From contig JAJDAL010000050.1 of the NCBI GenBank assembly GCA_029261875.1, forward strand, positions 62,001-126,000: a stretch of DNA of 64,000 nucleotides, written 5' to 3'. The stretch is from Deltaproteobacteria bacterium (lineage in GTDB: Bacteria; Myxococcota_A; UBA9160; JAJDAL01). The position numbers were made by a program, and so were the translations under genes. The notes under the pieces were generated by a model. That model did no database searches and was not told the DNA's origin. It saw only the letters and a list, made by a program, of their open reading frames with translations. Positions 1-8,491 of the stretch are shown one piece after another (the first letter of the stretch is position 1; each line of letters starts with the position of its first letter).

Positions 1-689
1 AGCGTTCCGCCATCCGCAGCGCGGACCTGCCCTTCTCGGTCCTCCACCGCGCCCGTAAAGGCGCCACGTTCGTGACCGAACAGTTCGCTCTCGGCCAGGG
101 ATTCCTGCAGCGCTGCGCAATTCACCACTGCGAATGGGCCGGCGCGACGTGCACTGCGCAGGTGAATGAACCGCGCGAGCATGTCTTTGCCCGTTCCGCT
201 TTCTCCGATGATCTGAACCGTCGCCTCGGTGGCCGCGGCCGCTTCGGTCTGCCGCAACAACTGTTTCATGGCCGGGTCATCCGTCAGGATCGCGGGTTCT
301 TCGGATTCGTGGCTGGCGGCCGGAGAGGGTCCGAGGGCCGCGCCGAGAGCGGATTCGAGCGAATCGACGGCAAAGGGTTTGTTGAGGAAATCGCGCGCAC
401 CGGCCTTCATGGCCCGAACGGCGATTTCCGCGCGGTTGTGCACGCCCGTGGCTACGATCGCGAGGTTCGGATACTGCTCGCGCAAGGACTCGATTACGCA
501 CACGCGACCGGCGTCCGGAACATCCAGCACCAGCGCGTCGTAGCGCGTGGAATCGAGCCGAGCACGGGCTTCCTCGATGCTGCCCACGGACTGCCCCACG
601 TAGCCCGCTCCACGAACCGCTCGCAAGAGATCGGTCTGGAAGTGGCCATTGGGTTCGACGATCAGTACGTGACGCATACTCGCCGTCAT
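1..689 (-). CDS. NtrC-family sigma-54 enhancer-binding response regulator (3' end outside window)
   Basis: About 229 residues are visible. A receiver domain (residues 6-125) has Asp56 at the usual phosphorylation position and the NKPF lysine near 108, but the acidic pocket reads VEPN, so the second acidic residue is Pro13. The AAA+ domain follows with Walker A GESGTGKD and the sigma-54 contact loop GAFTGA; the helix-turn-helix lies beyond the edge. The ATG overlaps the stop of the upstream kinase relic as ATGA, so the pair is translationally coupled. It resembles FlrC/FleR class III regulators of flagellar genes. The altered pocket and the broken partner suggest weak or absent phosphorylation control, which is inference. 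Confidence 0.93.
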   Translation of the reverse strand, partial: MTASMRHVLIVEPNGHFQTDLLRAVRGAGYVGQSVGSIEEARARLDSTRYDALVLDVPDAGRVCVIESLREQYPNLAIVATGVHNRAEIAVRAMKAGARDFLNKPFAVDSLESALGAALGPSPAASHESEEPAILTDDPAMKQLLRQTEAAAATEATVQIIGESGTGKDMLARFIHLRSARRAGPFAVVNCAALQESLAESELFGHERGAFTGAVEDREGQVRAADGGT

Positions 690-1291
690 CGTGCGAACGC
701 GATCGCAGCGATCGGCGGTTCGGAGTCCGGAACCAGCGCCATCATGCCCGCGTGCCCGAGGGCAAAATCGCGGGCACCGTCGAAGGCGCGTCTCCATTCC
801 TCCTCGGAGGGAACACCCGGGGCACAGACGGTCTCGACCGCGACCCCGTATCGATCCGCATCCTTGTCGAGCCGCATGCGCAGCGACCCGCCACTGCCCG
901 CGATCGCGACACCGCCCCGCAACAACGCGAGCGCCGCTTGCTCGATCAAACGCGGGTCGCCGACTACGCCGCCGGTCGGAACCGCGCCGAGGGACCAGGA
1001 TATGCCCCGGGCCTCGAGGGCCGGAGCCACACGCGCACACACGCGTTCCAAGATCGGGACGACATCGACGCGGCTCGTCGGATCCGGCTCGCGGGGAAGC
1101 AAGATTTCCAGCGCCCGGTGAATCATCTGATCGATTTCCGCCACCGCATCGGAGATGCCCGCTGCCAGTTCGCGATCTGCGGGAGTCGTTGCATCACGCG
1201 CCAATTGCGTGGCCGCCAATTCCACGCGAGCCAGGGGCGTTCGCATGTCGGCGGTCAACGCAGCCGCCAAAGCGTCGCGCACTTCGGTCAC
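686..1291 (-). CDS. Degenerate histidine-kinase-like protein (FlrB/FleS position)
   Basis: This is a protein of 201 residues starting at GTG 1291, which overlaps the upstream stop as GTGA. Residues 6-60 align by eye with a dimerisation helix, but the H-box reads TADMRTPL with Ala14 where the phospho-acceptor His belongs. The following ATPase-like part (DPRLIEQAALALL) lacks the N-box Asn, the DxGxG motif and a normal G2 box. There is no membrane or sensor domain. Its place just upstream of an NtrC regulator is that of FlrB/FleS. It is probably a catalytically dead scaffold or regulator. The codon GCC differs from His codons at two bases, so one sequencing error would not explain it. Confidence 0.8.
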   Translation of the reverse strand: MTEVRDALAAALTADMRTPLARVELAATQLARDATTPADRELAAGISDAVAEIDQMIHRALEILLPREPDPTSRVDVVPILERVCARVAPALEARGISWSLGAVPTGGVVGDPRLIEQAALALLRGGVAIAGSGGSLRMRLDKDADRYGVAVETVCAPGVPSEEEWRRAFDGARDFALGHAGMMALVPDSEPPIAAIAFAR

Positions 1292-3378
1292 CGGGACAGA
1301 TCCGCGGGCGGCTGAGCCTCTCGCCCCACCGCTCCGCGCAGGCCCACCATGCGGAGTTCGTTCTCTGCCAAACGCCGCCAGGTCCCCGCATCGGGCATTT
1401 TGGCAGCGAGCTGCCAGGCGGCGATGGATCGACCCCGGTCGTCTTCGAGTGCGCCGAGCCAATAGGCGGCTTCCGCGCGTCGCGCGCCATCCGGGAGCGC
1501 CTCGACGGCTTCCCCGTAGAGCGAAACCGCGGCCGGGCCGTCGCCGTTGCGTCGCAGGGTTTCGGCGGACAGTAAACACGCTTCCCCGAATTGTTCGAGC
1601 CGGTCGAATCGCGCTTCGACCGGGAGGGCCGCGATCGCTTTCGCGAGGCTGTCCCCATACGCCTTCGCGCGCGGCAGGCGCGCCGCGGCCTTGGCGAGAC
1701 TCGCGATCGCGCGAAGTTCATCGCCATCGGGTTGTCGGGCTTCCACCAGGGGCCCCAAAATCTCCGCCGCTACCTTGAGTTTTCCGTCGAACAGCTCCGC
1801 TTCCCCGAGCAACAGGGACCAATGCGGACCGCGGTCGCCGCCGACGCGGACACCGGCGCGGGCCGCTGTTCGCGCGGCCCCCACATCTCCGGACGCCAGG
1901 GCGGCGCGCGCAACGGGGAGGGAAACCTCCCGCGCGACCTTCGCGCCAAACGCGCGGGTCACATCCCGGTACACATCCAGAGCGGTTTCCGGGAATCCCA
2001 GCAGCTCGTAACACTCGCCCAAGCGAATGAAGGGCCCTGGCGTCTCGGCGTAACGCGCGAGCAGCGCTCGGCGTTCGCTCAGGCCGCGGACGTACGCCGC
2101 GCAATTCTCATCGTTGCGCGCGTTTTCCGCCGCCTCGTTCAACAGGCGTTCGATATCGGGCGTCACGTCGTCGACGAGTTCCGCCCGCGGATTCTCGTAG
2201 GCGAGTCGCGCATAGACATCGAGTGCCCCGTAGCGGTCCCCGGACTCCCACAACAGCCGCCCCAACAGGGTCTTGGCATACAGCGAAATACCGCGGTGCC
2301 CACTACGCGCGTGTTTTCTCAGCTCGATGCGCTTCTTCTCGGGTGAGAGGCGCGACAAATCGAGATCGATCTTTCGCAGGGCCGCTACAACGCCGACGGG
2401 CCTCCCCGACCATTTGGCCGCCACGTTCTCGATGGCGATGCGCGCATCGTCGACCTTTCCCAGCGCCGCCAGAACATCGGCGAATCGCAACCCCACCGCT
2501 GCCGCCGCATCCGCCGACGGCATGCTCCTCAAGTAGCGACGCAGCCAGGAATGGGCTTCGGCCAGATCCCCACCGGCGATGTGGGATTCCGCCACGCGCG
2601 GAGCCCAGCCGATCTCCGAAGCACCAAACGCGGTGGCCCCGGCCAGCAGGTCCCCGTAGTCCCGGCGCGTCACCGCGCGCTCGCCTGCGTCGAATTCGAT
2701 GTCCGTCAACCGAAGACGCGCCGCCGCCACGGTGCGCCGGGTTTTCGATTGGGCCAACACCTTGTACAGCGCCTTGGCCTTGACGGGATGATTCGAGAAA
2801 TAGAGGGCTTCGGCTTTGTAGAAGTCCGCCGCCTCCATCATCTTGTCCGGGCGGGCGAGTTCCGGTGACAGGCGTCTTGCCAGAGCAGCCTGAGCGGCCG
2901 CATCGGGAAAGCGCTCGAGCAAGATCATGATTCGAGCCAACTCGAGGTGGGCGCACACGCTGGGTCCGACCGGGCCTCCATCGATCAGCTCATCGTGGAG
3001 TTTCTTCTCGGCCGTGACGCGCGCCCCTTTCTTGTCCGCGGCACGCGCCACGATCGTCGACCAGAGCAGGTTTCCGCCAAAAGGCAGCGCACGACCCTGC
3101 GTCGCGTAGGACTCCAAGCCTTTGATGGCATCCTGCAGGCGACCGGACGCTGCGGTACGGGCGATTTCATCGAGGTCCGAATCGAGATTCGGTGGGATGC
3201 ACAGGGGGAAGGCATCGATGGCCGGTGGCCGCAATATCCGCGGACTCAAGATCGCGTACGGGCTCGGCGGCAAAACCAGCGGCGCGGCCGACTCCGACGG
3301 CGCTCCCGAACCCGGTAGCGCGTAGACGATCCCGCAAAGGAACATTGCGAAGGCGAGCGAGAGACGGCGCTGCAACAC
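1288..3378 (-). CDS. Secreted TPR-repeat protein, function unknown
   Basis: About 696 residues long. GTG 3378 is preferred because it follows the PilZ stop by five bases and gives a clean signal peptide (basic LQRR, then a hydrophobic stretch ending near PGSGAPS). The rest is alpha-helical with many degenerate tetratricopeptide-like repeats, for example around LARIMILLERFPDAAAQAALARR and LGECYELLGFPETALDVYR-like segments given here only in part. It probably acts in the periplasm as a protein-interaction scaffold. It sits in an operon with PilZ and NtrC genes and its stop overlaps the next start, so a link to motility or envelope assembly is likely. No specific family is recognised. Confidence 0.75.
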   Translation of the reverse strand: MLQRRLSLAFAMFLCGIVYALPGSGAPSESAAPLVLPPSPYAILSPRILRPPAIDAFPLCIPPNLDSDLDEIARTAASGRLQDAIKGLESYATQGRALPFGGNLLWSTIVARAADKKGARVTAEKKLHDELIDGGPVGPSVCAHLELARIMILLERFPDAAAQAALARRLSPELARPDKMMEAADFYKAEALYFSNHPVKAKALYKVLAQSKTRRTVAAARLRLTDIEFDAGERAVTRRDYGDLLAGATAFGASEIGWAPRVAESHIAGGDLAEAHSWLRRYLRSMPSADAAAAVGLRFADVLAALGKVDDARIAIENVAAKWSGRPVGVVAALRKIDLDLSRLSPEKKRIELRKHARSGHRGISLYAKTLLGRLLWESGDRYGALDVYARLAYENPRAELVDDVTPDIERLLNEAAENARNDENCAAYVRGLSERRALLARYAETPGPFIRLGECYELLGFPETALDVYRDVTRAFGAKVAREVSLPVARAALASGDVGAARTAARAGVRVGGDRGPHWSLLLGEAELFDGKLKVAAEILGPLVEARQPDGDELRAIASLAKAAARLPRAKAYGDSLAKAIAALPVEARFDRLEQFGEACLLSAETLRRNGDGPAAVSLYGEAVEALPDGARRAEAAYWLGALEDDRGRSIAAWQLAAKMPDAGTWRRLAENELRMVGLRGAVGREAQPPADLSR

Positions 3379-3383
3379 GGTAT

Positions 3384-3920
3384 TCAGGCGCCGCGCTTTC
3401 CGCGCGCAGCGCGGCGCTGTACGCCTTGGGTGAAGCAAAGCAGGGAATCGCGGTGGTTTTCGTCGATGGCGGTGAATTCCAGCGCAATCTCGTTGCCCTG
3501 CTCGGAAGGTTCGCTGCGCACGACGCGCGCGACCGCCTGCACCGGGTCTTCTCCTGCGCCCGGAACCAGCATTTCGACCAACAGCTGATCCCCGACCTCG
3601 AGACCGGACTCGGCGGTGACCCGCAATCCGCCGGCGGAAAGGTCCACGGGTTGGAGCGCTTCGGCTCGAAGCGGCGGTTCGTCATCCGGGTAGAGGGCCA
3701 GGAGAATTCGATCGATCTTGTTTTCGATCCGGCGCAGCGCGCGCGCCAGCGGAAGTTCCAAGGACTCGTGGCCCCCGTATTGTGCGGTCGCGAACTGGTT
3801 CTCGTATCCCTCCGCCTCCTCGCTCGTGATCCGTCGGTGGCGCATGGGGAGCTGTGTGTGGACGCGAAAATAGGAACGGCGCTCGGTCTCGGGTTTCGGG
3901 TTCGGTGTCGTCTGGGTCAT
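3384..3920 (-). CDS. PilZ-domain c-di-GMP-binding protein
   Basis: Length 178 residues. The c-di-GMP signature is present in two parts: the Arg-rich ERRSYFRV near residue 13 and DLSAGGLRV near residue 92, followed by the beta-barrel ending near EIALEFTAI. Between them lies a helical insert of about 70 residues (ENQFATAQYGG...), which is more than in a minimal PilZ domain. The ATG overlaps the upstream stop as ATGA. In a flagellar operon such a protein commonly links cyclic-di-GMP level to motor output or gene expression; the actual partner here is not known. Confidence 0.88.
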   Translation of the reverse strand: MTQTTPNPKPETERRSYFRVHTQLPMRHRRITSEEAEGYENQFATAQYGGHESLELPLARALRRIENKIDRILLALYPDDEPPLRAEALQPVDLSAGGLRVTAESGLEVGDQLLVEMLVPGAGEDPVQAVARVVRSEPSEQGNEIALEFTAIDENHRDSLLCFTQGVQRRAARGKRGA

Positions 3921-4525
3921 TGCTTCTCCTGGTCCGCAGCGGTTTCACGCAGGGCCGTCTCCGCTGCACCGATCCATTTTTCCAGCAGGGGTGCGATCTC
4001 GTATTCGAGGTAATCCGCAACGCGGATCCAATCCGTGTGCGTCTGTGCATCGAGCAATTCGGCCAGCCAGGGTTGGATTTCCCCCTCGACGCCTTCGAGG
4101 GCTGCCCCAGCGGGGCCCAGCTCTCGGCCCGCAGCGCACAGGGCGTAGATCAACACCCACAATGCATCCAAGGCTTCGGCGTAGACTCCGTTGCCCTCTT
4201 CCGTTCGGCCGGCGCGAAACAGCTCTCCCGCCCCGAGCAAAGCACTCGCCAGTTTTTGTCCGTAGTCCACGCAGCTTTCGAGGCTGGAGCGCGCAATCTC
4301 ACGATGGGTGCGCGATTCGATTTCCACCTGTTCGATGGCATCGAGTTCGATCTCTTCGAGTCGGTCGAGCATTTCATCGGGAAGGGGGACGCTGTTGACG
4401 ACCAACCGCTCGATGACCCGGGGTTCGGCTTCACCGCGAACCACGGCGGTCACGAGTTCTTCGAGATTCCGAAACCGCGCTCGATCGTGCTCTTTTTCTT
4501 CACCGAGATGTTGGATGCGAATCAT
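3917..4525 (-). CDS. Conserved-looking helical protein of unknown function, first gene of operon
   Basis: About 202 residues from ATG 4525. It is strongly alpha-helical and acidic, with no signal peptide, membrane span or recognised motif. It opens the operon leading to PilZ, TPR, kinase-relic and NtrC genes, and its stop overlaps the PilZ start. A GGGGAG ribosome site precedes ATG 4525, but the predicted sigma-54 start point (about 4530) would leave only about five bases of leader and exclude that site. Either translation is nearly leaderless, a second promoter exists, or an internal GTG around residue 25 is used. Confidence 0.65.
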   Translation of the reverse strand: MIRIQHLGEEKEHDRARFRNLEELVTAVVRGEAEPRVIERLVVNSVPLPDEMLDRLEEIELDAIEQVEIESRTHREIARSSLESCVDYGQKLASALLGAGELFRAGRTEEGNGVYAEALDALWVLIYALCAAGRELGPAGAALEGVEGEIQPWLAELLDAQTHTDWIRVADYLEYEIAPLLEKWIGAAETALRETAADQEKQ

Positions 4526-4540
4526 GTCGGCTCCCCAAGG

Positions 4541-4556
4541 AGCAAGCGACGTGCCA
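4541..4556 (-). promoter_or_regulatory. Sigma-54 promoter for the 4525-to-1 operon
   Basis: Read on the minus strand the box is TGGCAC, five bases GTCGC, then TTGCT, a full match to the -24/-12 consensus. Predicted start of transcription is near 4530, immediately before ATG 4525. It stands back-to-back with a second sigma-54 box facing the pseI gene. Confidence 0.8.
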
Positions 4557-4615
4557 ATGGCACCGCAACGCTCCCTGGGACGCGCGCCCCCCGCGAACAC
4601 GTCACCGCGTCCGAG

Positions 4616-4631
4616 AGGCATATCTCTTGCA
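4616..4631 (+). promoter_or_regulatory. Sigma-54 promoter for pseI-pseG-spsF-like operon
   Basis: The plus strand reads AGGCAT, five bases ATCTC, then TTGCA. The GG and GC pairs have the correct 12-base register. Predicted transcription start is near 4642, giving a 33-base leader to ATG 4675 and placing the alternative TTG at 4627 outside the transcript. Confidence 0.65.
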
Positions 4632-4674
4632 GAACGGTTCGTGGAATCCCCCGTTCGACCCGGAGTCGCATTTC

Positions 4675-5631
4675 ATGGTGAAGCACAGCGTTTCAGAACG
4701 AACGCAGGACCCTGCAAGTCCTTCCGTGGGCGTCGCCCCGCATCCGGGTGAGGAATTCGCGGTTCGTTTCGTCGCCGAGGTTTCCAGCAATCATCACGGC
4801 AGCCTCGAGCGCAGTCTCGCCTTCATCGAGACTGCCGCACGTATCGGCGCCGACGCGGTCAAGTTCCAATTGTTTCGAGTCCGGGAATTGTTTGCCCCCG
4901 AGATTCTGGCCCAAAGCGCGGTTCACCGATCCCGAGAGGCGTGGGAGCTTCCCGTCGAGTTCCTCTCCCCCCTCGCCGAGGCGGCTCACGCGCGGGGACT
5001 CCAATTTTCTTGCACGCCGTTCTCCCTCGCGGCGGTCACGGAACTCGAACCCCACGTCGATTTCTTCAAGATCGCATCCTACGAACTGCTCTGGGACGAC
5101 CTCCTCAGCGCCTGTGCGGCAAGCCGCCACCCCCTCGTACTATCCACGGGGATGGCGACCCACGACGAGGTCCATCACGCGGTGGAAGTCATCGCCAAAG
5201 CGGGATGCCGCGACCTCACGTTGCTGCACTGCGTTTCCCACTACCCCACGCGCCCCGCCGAGGCCAATTTGCGCGCGCTCGAGACACTGCGCGGTATCGC
5301 GCATTCCGCGGACTTTCCCGGCGTCCGGGTTGGCTGGTCCGATCACAGTGTCGAGCCGGGAGTCGTGCAACGGGCAATCCACCGCTTCGGTGCCGAGATG
5401 ATCGAGTTTCACCTCGACCTGGACGGCCAGGGCGAAGAATTCGCTTCGGGTCACTGTTGGCTTCCGGGCCCCATGCAAGAACTCATTCGCCAGGTTCGAT
5501 TGTCGCAAGTCGCCGACGGACATCCCGACAAAGGCCCCACCCCGGACGAAATGGCCGAGCGGGATTGGCGGGCGGACCCCAGCGACGGCCTGCGCCCTCT
5601 GCTCGCCACGCGGGAAGCCTTCGAACTGTGA
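4675..5631 (+). CDS. pseI: PseI/NeuB-family nonulosonic acid synthase, no SAF domain
   Basis: About 318 residues. This is a TIM-barrel synthase that would condense phosphoenolpyruvate with a diacetamido-trideoxy hexose to give a nonulosonic acid. Family marks are FVAEVSSNHHGS at the start of the barrel, GADAVKFQ, SCTPF, FKIASYE and STGMAT. The usual C-terminal antifreeze-like SAF domain is missing: the protein ends soon after the barrel, shorter than the typical 340-350 residues. ATG 4675 is chosen because a sigma-54 start point maps downstream of TTG 4627. Its stop overlaps the next start as GTGA. Pseudaminic rather than legionaminic or sialic product is inferred from pseB and pseG. Confidence 0.85.
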   Translation: MVKHSVSERTQDPASPSVGVAPHPGEEFAVRFVAEVSSNHHGSLERSLAFIETAARIGADAVKFQLFRVRELFAPEILAQSAVHRSREAWELPVEFLSPLAEAAHARGLQFSCTPFSLAAVTELEPHVDFFKIASYELLWDDLLSACAASRHPLVLSTGMATHDEVHHAVEVIAKAGCRDLTLLHCVSHYPTRPAEANLRALETLRGIAHSADFPGVRVGWSDHSVEPGVVQRAIHRFGAEMIEFHLDLDGQGEEFASGHCWLPGPMQELIRQVRLSQVADGHPDKGPTPDEMAERDWRADPSDGLRPLLATREAFEL

Positions 5632-6632
5632 ATCCCGGCGGCGCAGAGGTGTTCTTCGTCACCAGTGGCGGAAGCGGCGAAGGCCTGGGCCATGTGGCTC
5701 GGACGGCGGTGCTCGCACGCGAACTCGAACGCCGCCACAAACCCTACCGCTGCTATCTCGCGGGCGACGCGGCCGCACGACAACTCCTCGAGGGCGAACT
5801 CAGCGCGCCCCGCATCGAAGCCTGGGGCCCCGGCGCGATTCCCATCGAAGACGCCGGATGGGTCGTCATCGACACGAGGCGGCCGCTTCGCAACTTGCTC
5901 GAACGTGCGAAGGCGGCGGCGGTCCCGACCCTCGTGGTCGACTCCACCCAATATCTCGATCAATCCGACTTGAGTGTCCTACCGATTCTTCACGGCGAAC
6001 CCAGCAGCCATCCACGGCTGCGCCAAGGCGGCGAATACTGCATCTTGGCCGAAACCTACCGGGATCAGGACGTCCCCCCGTACCCGGGCGAGCGAAACAT
6101 TCTCCTCGTCACCCTCGGCGGCGCGGATCCCAACGCGTGGACGGAAGGGATCTGCGAGTCCGTCGCTCTTGTCGCGGTAGCGACGGGGTCTACGCTCGAG
6201 CGGCATTGCGTTGTCGGACCGGCCTTTCGAGACGCCGAAGCGATATCGCGACGCTGTTCCGACGCCGGCTGGAAGGTTCACTCCGCCGTTCCCCGCAAGA
6301 CATTGCGCGACTTGATGGCCCAAAGCGTCGCTGCCGTGGCGGGGTTCGGCACGTCGGTCTACGACCTCGCCTTCATGGGCGTCCCCATGCTCTATTGGAC
6401 CCATCATCGTTCGGACATCGACGACGCCCGACGACTCGAATCCCGCGGTATCGGGGCTTGGGCGGGTGCTCCGGCGGCGGTCGACCGGGCGGGGTTTCGA
6501 AAGCAACTCACCCACACGCTCTTCGCCCCCGACTGGTGTCGCGAAACTTCGGAAAACGGAAAACGCGCGTTGGGGTCGGGACTCGGCGCGGCGCGAATCC
6601 TCGACACGCTCTTCCAGGAAGACCGCACGTGA
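5628..6632 (+). CDS. pseG: PseG/SpsG-type UDP-sugar hydrolase
   Basis: 334 residues from GTG 5628, overlapping the pseI stop. Family marks are GEGLGHVARTAVLARELERR at the N-terminus (the GxGHxxR nucleotide-sugar site of MurG-like GT-B folds), VVDSTQ, NILLVTLGG and the acceptor-site GFGTSVYDLAFMGVP. It would remove UDP from the diacetamido-trideoxy-altrose intermediate before the PseI step. The first codons are GTG-AAT-CCC; no better start is visible. It is coupled to the next gene by GTGA. Confidence 0.87.
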   Translation: MNPGGAEVFFVTSGGSGEGLGHVARTAVLARELERRHKPYRCYLAGDAAARQLLEGELSAPRIEAWGPGAIPIEDAGWVVIDTRRPLRNLLERAKAAAVPTLVVDSTQYLDQSDLSVLPILHGEPSSHPRLRQGGEYCILAETYRDQDVPPYPGERNILLVTLGGADPNAWTEGICESVALVAVATGSTLERHCVVGPAFRDAEAISRRCSDAGWKVHSAVPRKTLRDLMAQSVAAVAGFGTSVYDLAFMGVPMLYWTHHRSDIDDARRLESRGIGAWAGAPAAVDRAGFRKQLTHTLFAPDWCRETSENGKRALGSGLGAARILDTLFQEDRT

Positions 6633-7324
6633 GACATCCGGGCGCCATCATTCAGGTTCGCATGGGCAGTCAACGCCTGCCGGGAAAAGTGTTGGCCCCC
6701 ATCGAAGGTCGGCCGCTGTTGGCGCAGATTCTGCGGCGCCTCGGACACTGCCAGACGCTCGAATGGATCGGCGTCGCGACGACCGACCATCCGAGTGATG
6801 ACCCCGTCGTGCGATTCTGCAACGAGTCGAGCACCCCCTGTTACCGCGGCAGCGTGGACGACGTGTTGGCGCGATTCACGGGCGCCATGGAGTCGTGGGA
6901 TCTCGATCCCGTCGTTCGCATCACCGGGGATTGCCCGTTCGTCTGCCCCGAAACCGTGGACTCCCTGGTGCGGGCATTGATTCGCGACGACACGGACTAC
7001 GCGGGCTACGCGACCCCAACGGTCCACGAGGGCATCGACCCCTTCTCCGCAGGGTTTCTGCGCCGCATGCAACGCGAGGTCGACGACGCCAAGGGACGCG
7101 AGCACCTAGCCCTGCTCGTCGAACGACCGGATAACCGTGCCCGTTGCGCCCAAGTACCCGCGCCCGCCGGACACGAACCGCGACCGGGGATCCGTTGGTC
7201 CGTCGATGAACCGGACCAGCTCGAATTCGCAAGGGAAGCCTTCGCGGCACTGGATCGACCGGACCGCATCTTTACGACTCCCGAATTGCTGGCTTGGGTC
7301 GATCGACGCGGGAAAACGCGTTAG
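6629..7324 (+). CDS. SpsF-like cytidylyltransferase, probable CMP-nonulosonic acid activator
   Basis: 231 residues from GTG 6629. The N-terminus has the nucleotidyltransferase signature IIQVRMGSQRLPGKVL, followed by the metal-binding region VVRITGDCPFV. It belongs to the SpsF (COG1861) group, which often sits beside SpsE and SpsG genes and takes the PseF role of making the CMP-sugar. It ends the plus-strand sugar operon. Its TAG stop and the TAA stop of the converging HDOD gene overlap within four bases, with no room for a conventional terminator. Confidence 0.82.
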   Translation: MRHPGAIIQVRMGSQRLPGKVLAPIEGRPLLAQILRRLGHCQTLEWIGVATTDHPSDDPVVRFCNESSTPCYRGSVDDVLARFTGAMESWDLDPVVRITGDCPFVCPETVDSLVRALIRDDTDYAGYATPTVHEGIDPFSAGFLRRMQREVDDAKGREHLALLVERPDNRARCAQVPAPAGHEPRPGIRWSVDEPDQLEFAREAFAALDRPDRIFTTPELLAWVDRRGKTR

Positions 7325-8199
7325 GTCGGGATCGAGAACGTCGCGCGAACGATGTCTTCTACGTGACGCAAGAACTCGCGTTGCTCGATCAAGTAGAACG
7401 TGATGTCCGGGTATCCGAGGTCTTCGACGCGTGCGATGATCTCCGCCGGCAACTCCGTGACCCAGGCCCGATCCCGGTGTCCCGGATCTTCGGGTGCCAA
7501 ACGCAGGTCCCGACAGATTCGGTCCGCGGTGTAGACGAGGGATGCGAGCAACGCGTTGTCGGTGGATTTCTCGGGTTCGAGATGGTGCGCGACGGCGTCG
7601 ACCACTTCTTCGGGAAAATTCCAGCTTTCGAGTAGGCGTCCCGCGACGGCCGGGTGGCCGACGCCGAATTCATCTTCCAGTGCGCCTTCCACGGATTGGC
7701 GTCGGGCATGGGCACCATCGAACGCCGTGATGAAGCGCTCCGTGTGCTTGAGCGCCAGATACGCTTCGCCCAGGGAATGCACCAGCGCGGCCAGGTACGC
7801 GACCTCGGGGCGGTCATAGCCGAAATCGCGTGCCAATTGCCGTGCCGAGAGTGCCGACCCCAAGCCCAGACTCCAGAAAGACGTCAAGCTCAAGGGCGCC
7901 GGCAGTGGCGGAAGCGTATTCATCAGCCCGACCGCCAGCACCGTATCCCGGGTTCCGGGGATCCCGAGACGCATGATCGCTTGTTCGACGCTGGCGTCCT
8001 GCATCATCCCACCGAAGATCGGCGAGCGCGCCGTCTGAACGATCCGCGACGCCAGTACGCCGTCCATGGCAATCTTCTGCGTAATGCTCGGAAGCTCGCA
8101 ATCCTCACGTTCGAGTTCGCGGGTGACTTCCAGGACGACATCCGGAATCGTGGGGAAATCTTCCATTCCGAGCATGAGTGCGTCGAGGGTTTCACTCAT
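7321..8199 (-). CDS. HDOD-domain protein (first of two)
   Basis: About 292 residues from ATG 8199, overlapping the upstream small gene as ATGA. Residues 8-210 form an HDOD domain (DFPTIPDVVLEV start, then IMRLGIPGTRDTVLAVGL). The HD-type motif is degraded to LVHSLGEA, as is common in this non-hydrolytic family. HDOD proteins are usually signal-transduction scaffolds. It ends the pseB-GH57-maf operon, so a link to flagellar or glycan control is likely. A second HDOD gene lies at 28776-29627 after flhG and keeps a canonical HD pair. Confidence 0.83.
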   Translation of the reverse strand: MSETLDALMLGMEDFPTIPDVVLEVTRELEREDCELPSITQKIAMDGVLASRIVQTARSPIFGGMMQDASVEQAIMRLGIPGTRDTVLAVGLMNTLPPLPAPLSLTSFWSLGLGSALSARQLARDFGYDRPEVAYLAALVHSLGEAYLALKHTERFITAFDGAHARRQSVEGALEDEFGVGHPAVAGRLLESWNFPEEVVDAVAHHLEPEKSTDNALLASLVYTADRICRDLRLAPEDPGHRDRAWVTELPAEIIARVEDLGYPDITFYLIEQREFLRHVEDIVRATFSIPT

Positions 8200-8384
8200 C
8201 GATAGGACGCCTTGATGGAAAGCAGCGCTTCGCGGACACCGACCGCCTGCCCTTCGGCGAGAAACTGAACCGCATCCAGGTTGATGAGTTCGATTCGCTC
8301 TTCGACTTCCATGGCCTGCCAATCGTTCAAGCCAATCCGAGCTTGACCCGTGTCCAGCTTGATCAGAATTTGGTCAACCACCAT
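8196..8384 (-). CDS. Small protein of unknown function between maf and HDOD genes
   Basis: 62 residues from ATG 8384, with GGAGA nine bases upstream; a TTG 24 bases earlier is the alternative start. It opens with MVVDQILIKLDTGQA and predicts as mixed beta/alpha with acidic middle (EVEERIELINLD). No motif is recognised. Its stop overlaps the HDOD start, so the two are coupled, and a joint function with that protein is the simplest reading. Confidence 0.6.
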   Translation of the reverse strand: MVVDQILIKLDTGQARIGLNDWQAMEVEERIELINLDAVQFLAEGQAVGVREALLSIKASYR

Positions 8385-8491
8385 CAGACGCGATTCTCCA
8401 AGGTTCAATTCCCCAGATGTAAGGAACGGTCGATCCCGCGGGCCTCTTGATCCGGGGTTTTCGAAACCCGAACCCAGTCATCCCCCGATGC

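Noticed and set aside
4558-4572. Plus-strand TGGCAC as a third sigma-54 box
   Set aside because: No TTGC or GC lies at the right distance; it arises from the palindrome GTGCCA-A-TGGCAC of the minus-strand box.
4627-4674. TTG start that would lengthen PseI by 16 residues
   Set aside because: It lies inside the predicted sigma-54 -12 element, upstream of the transcription start.
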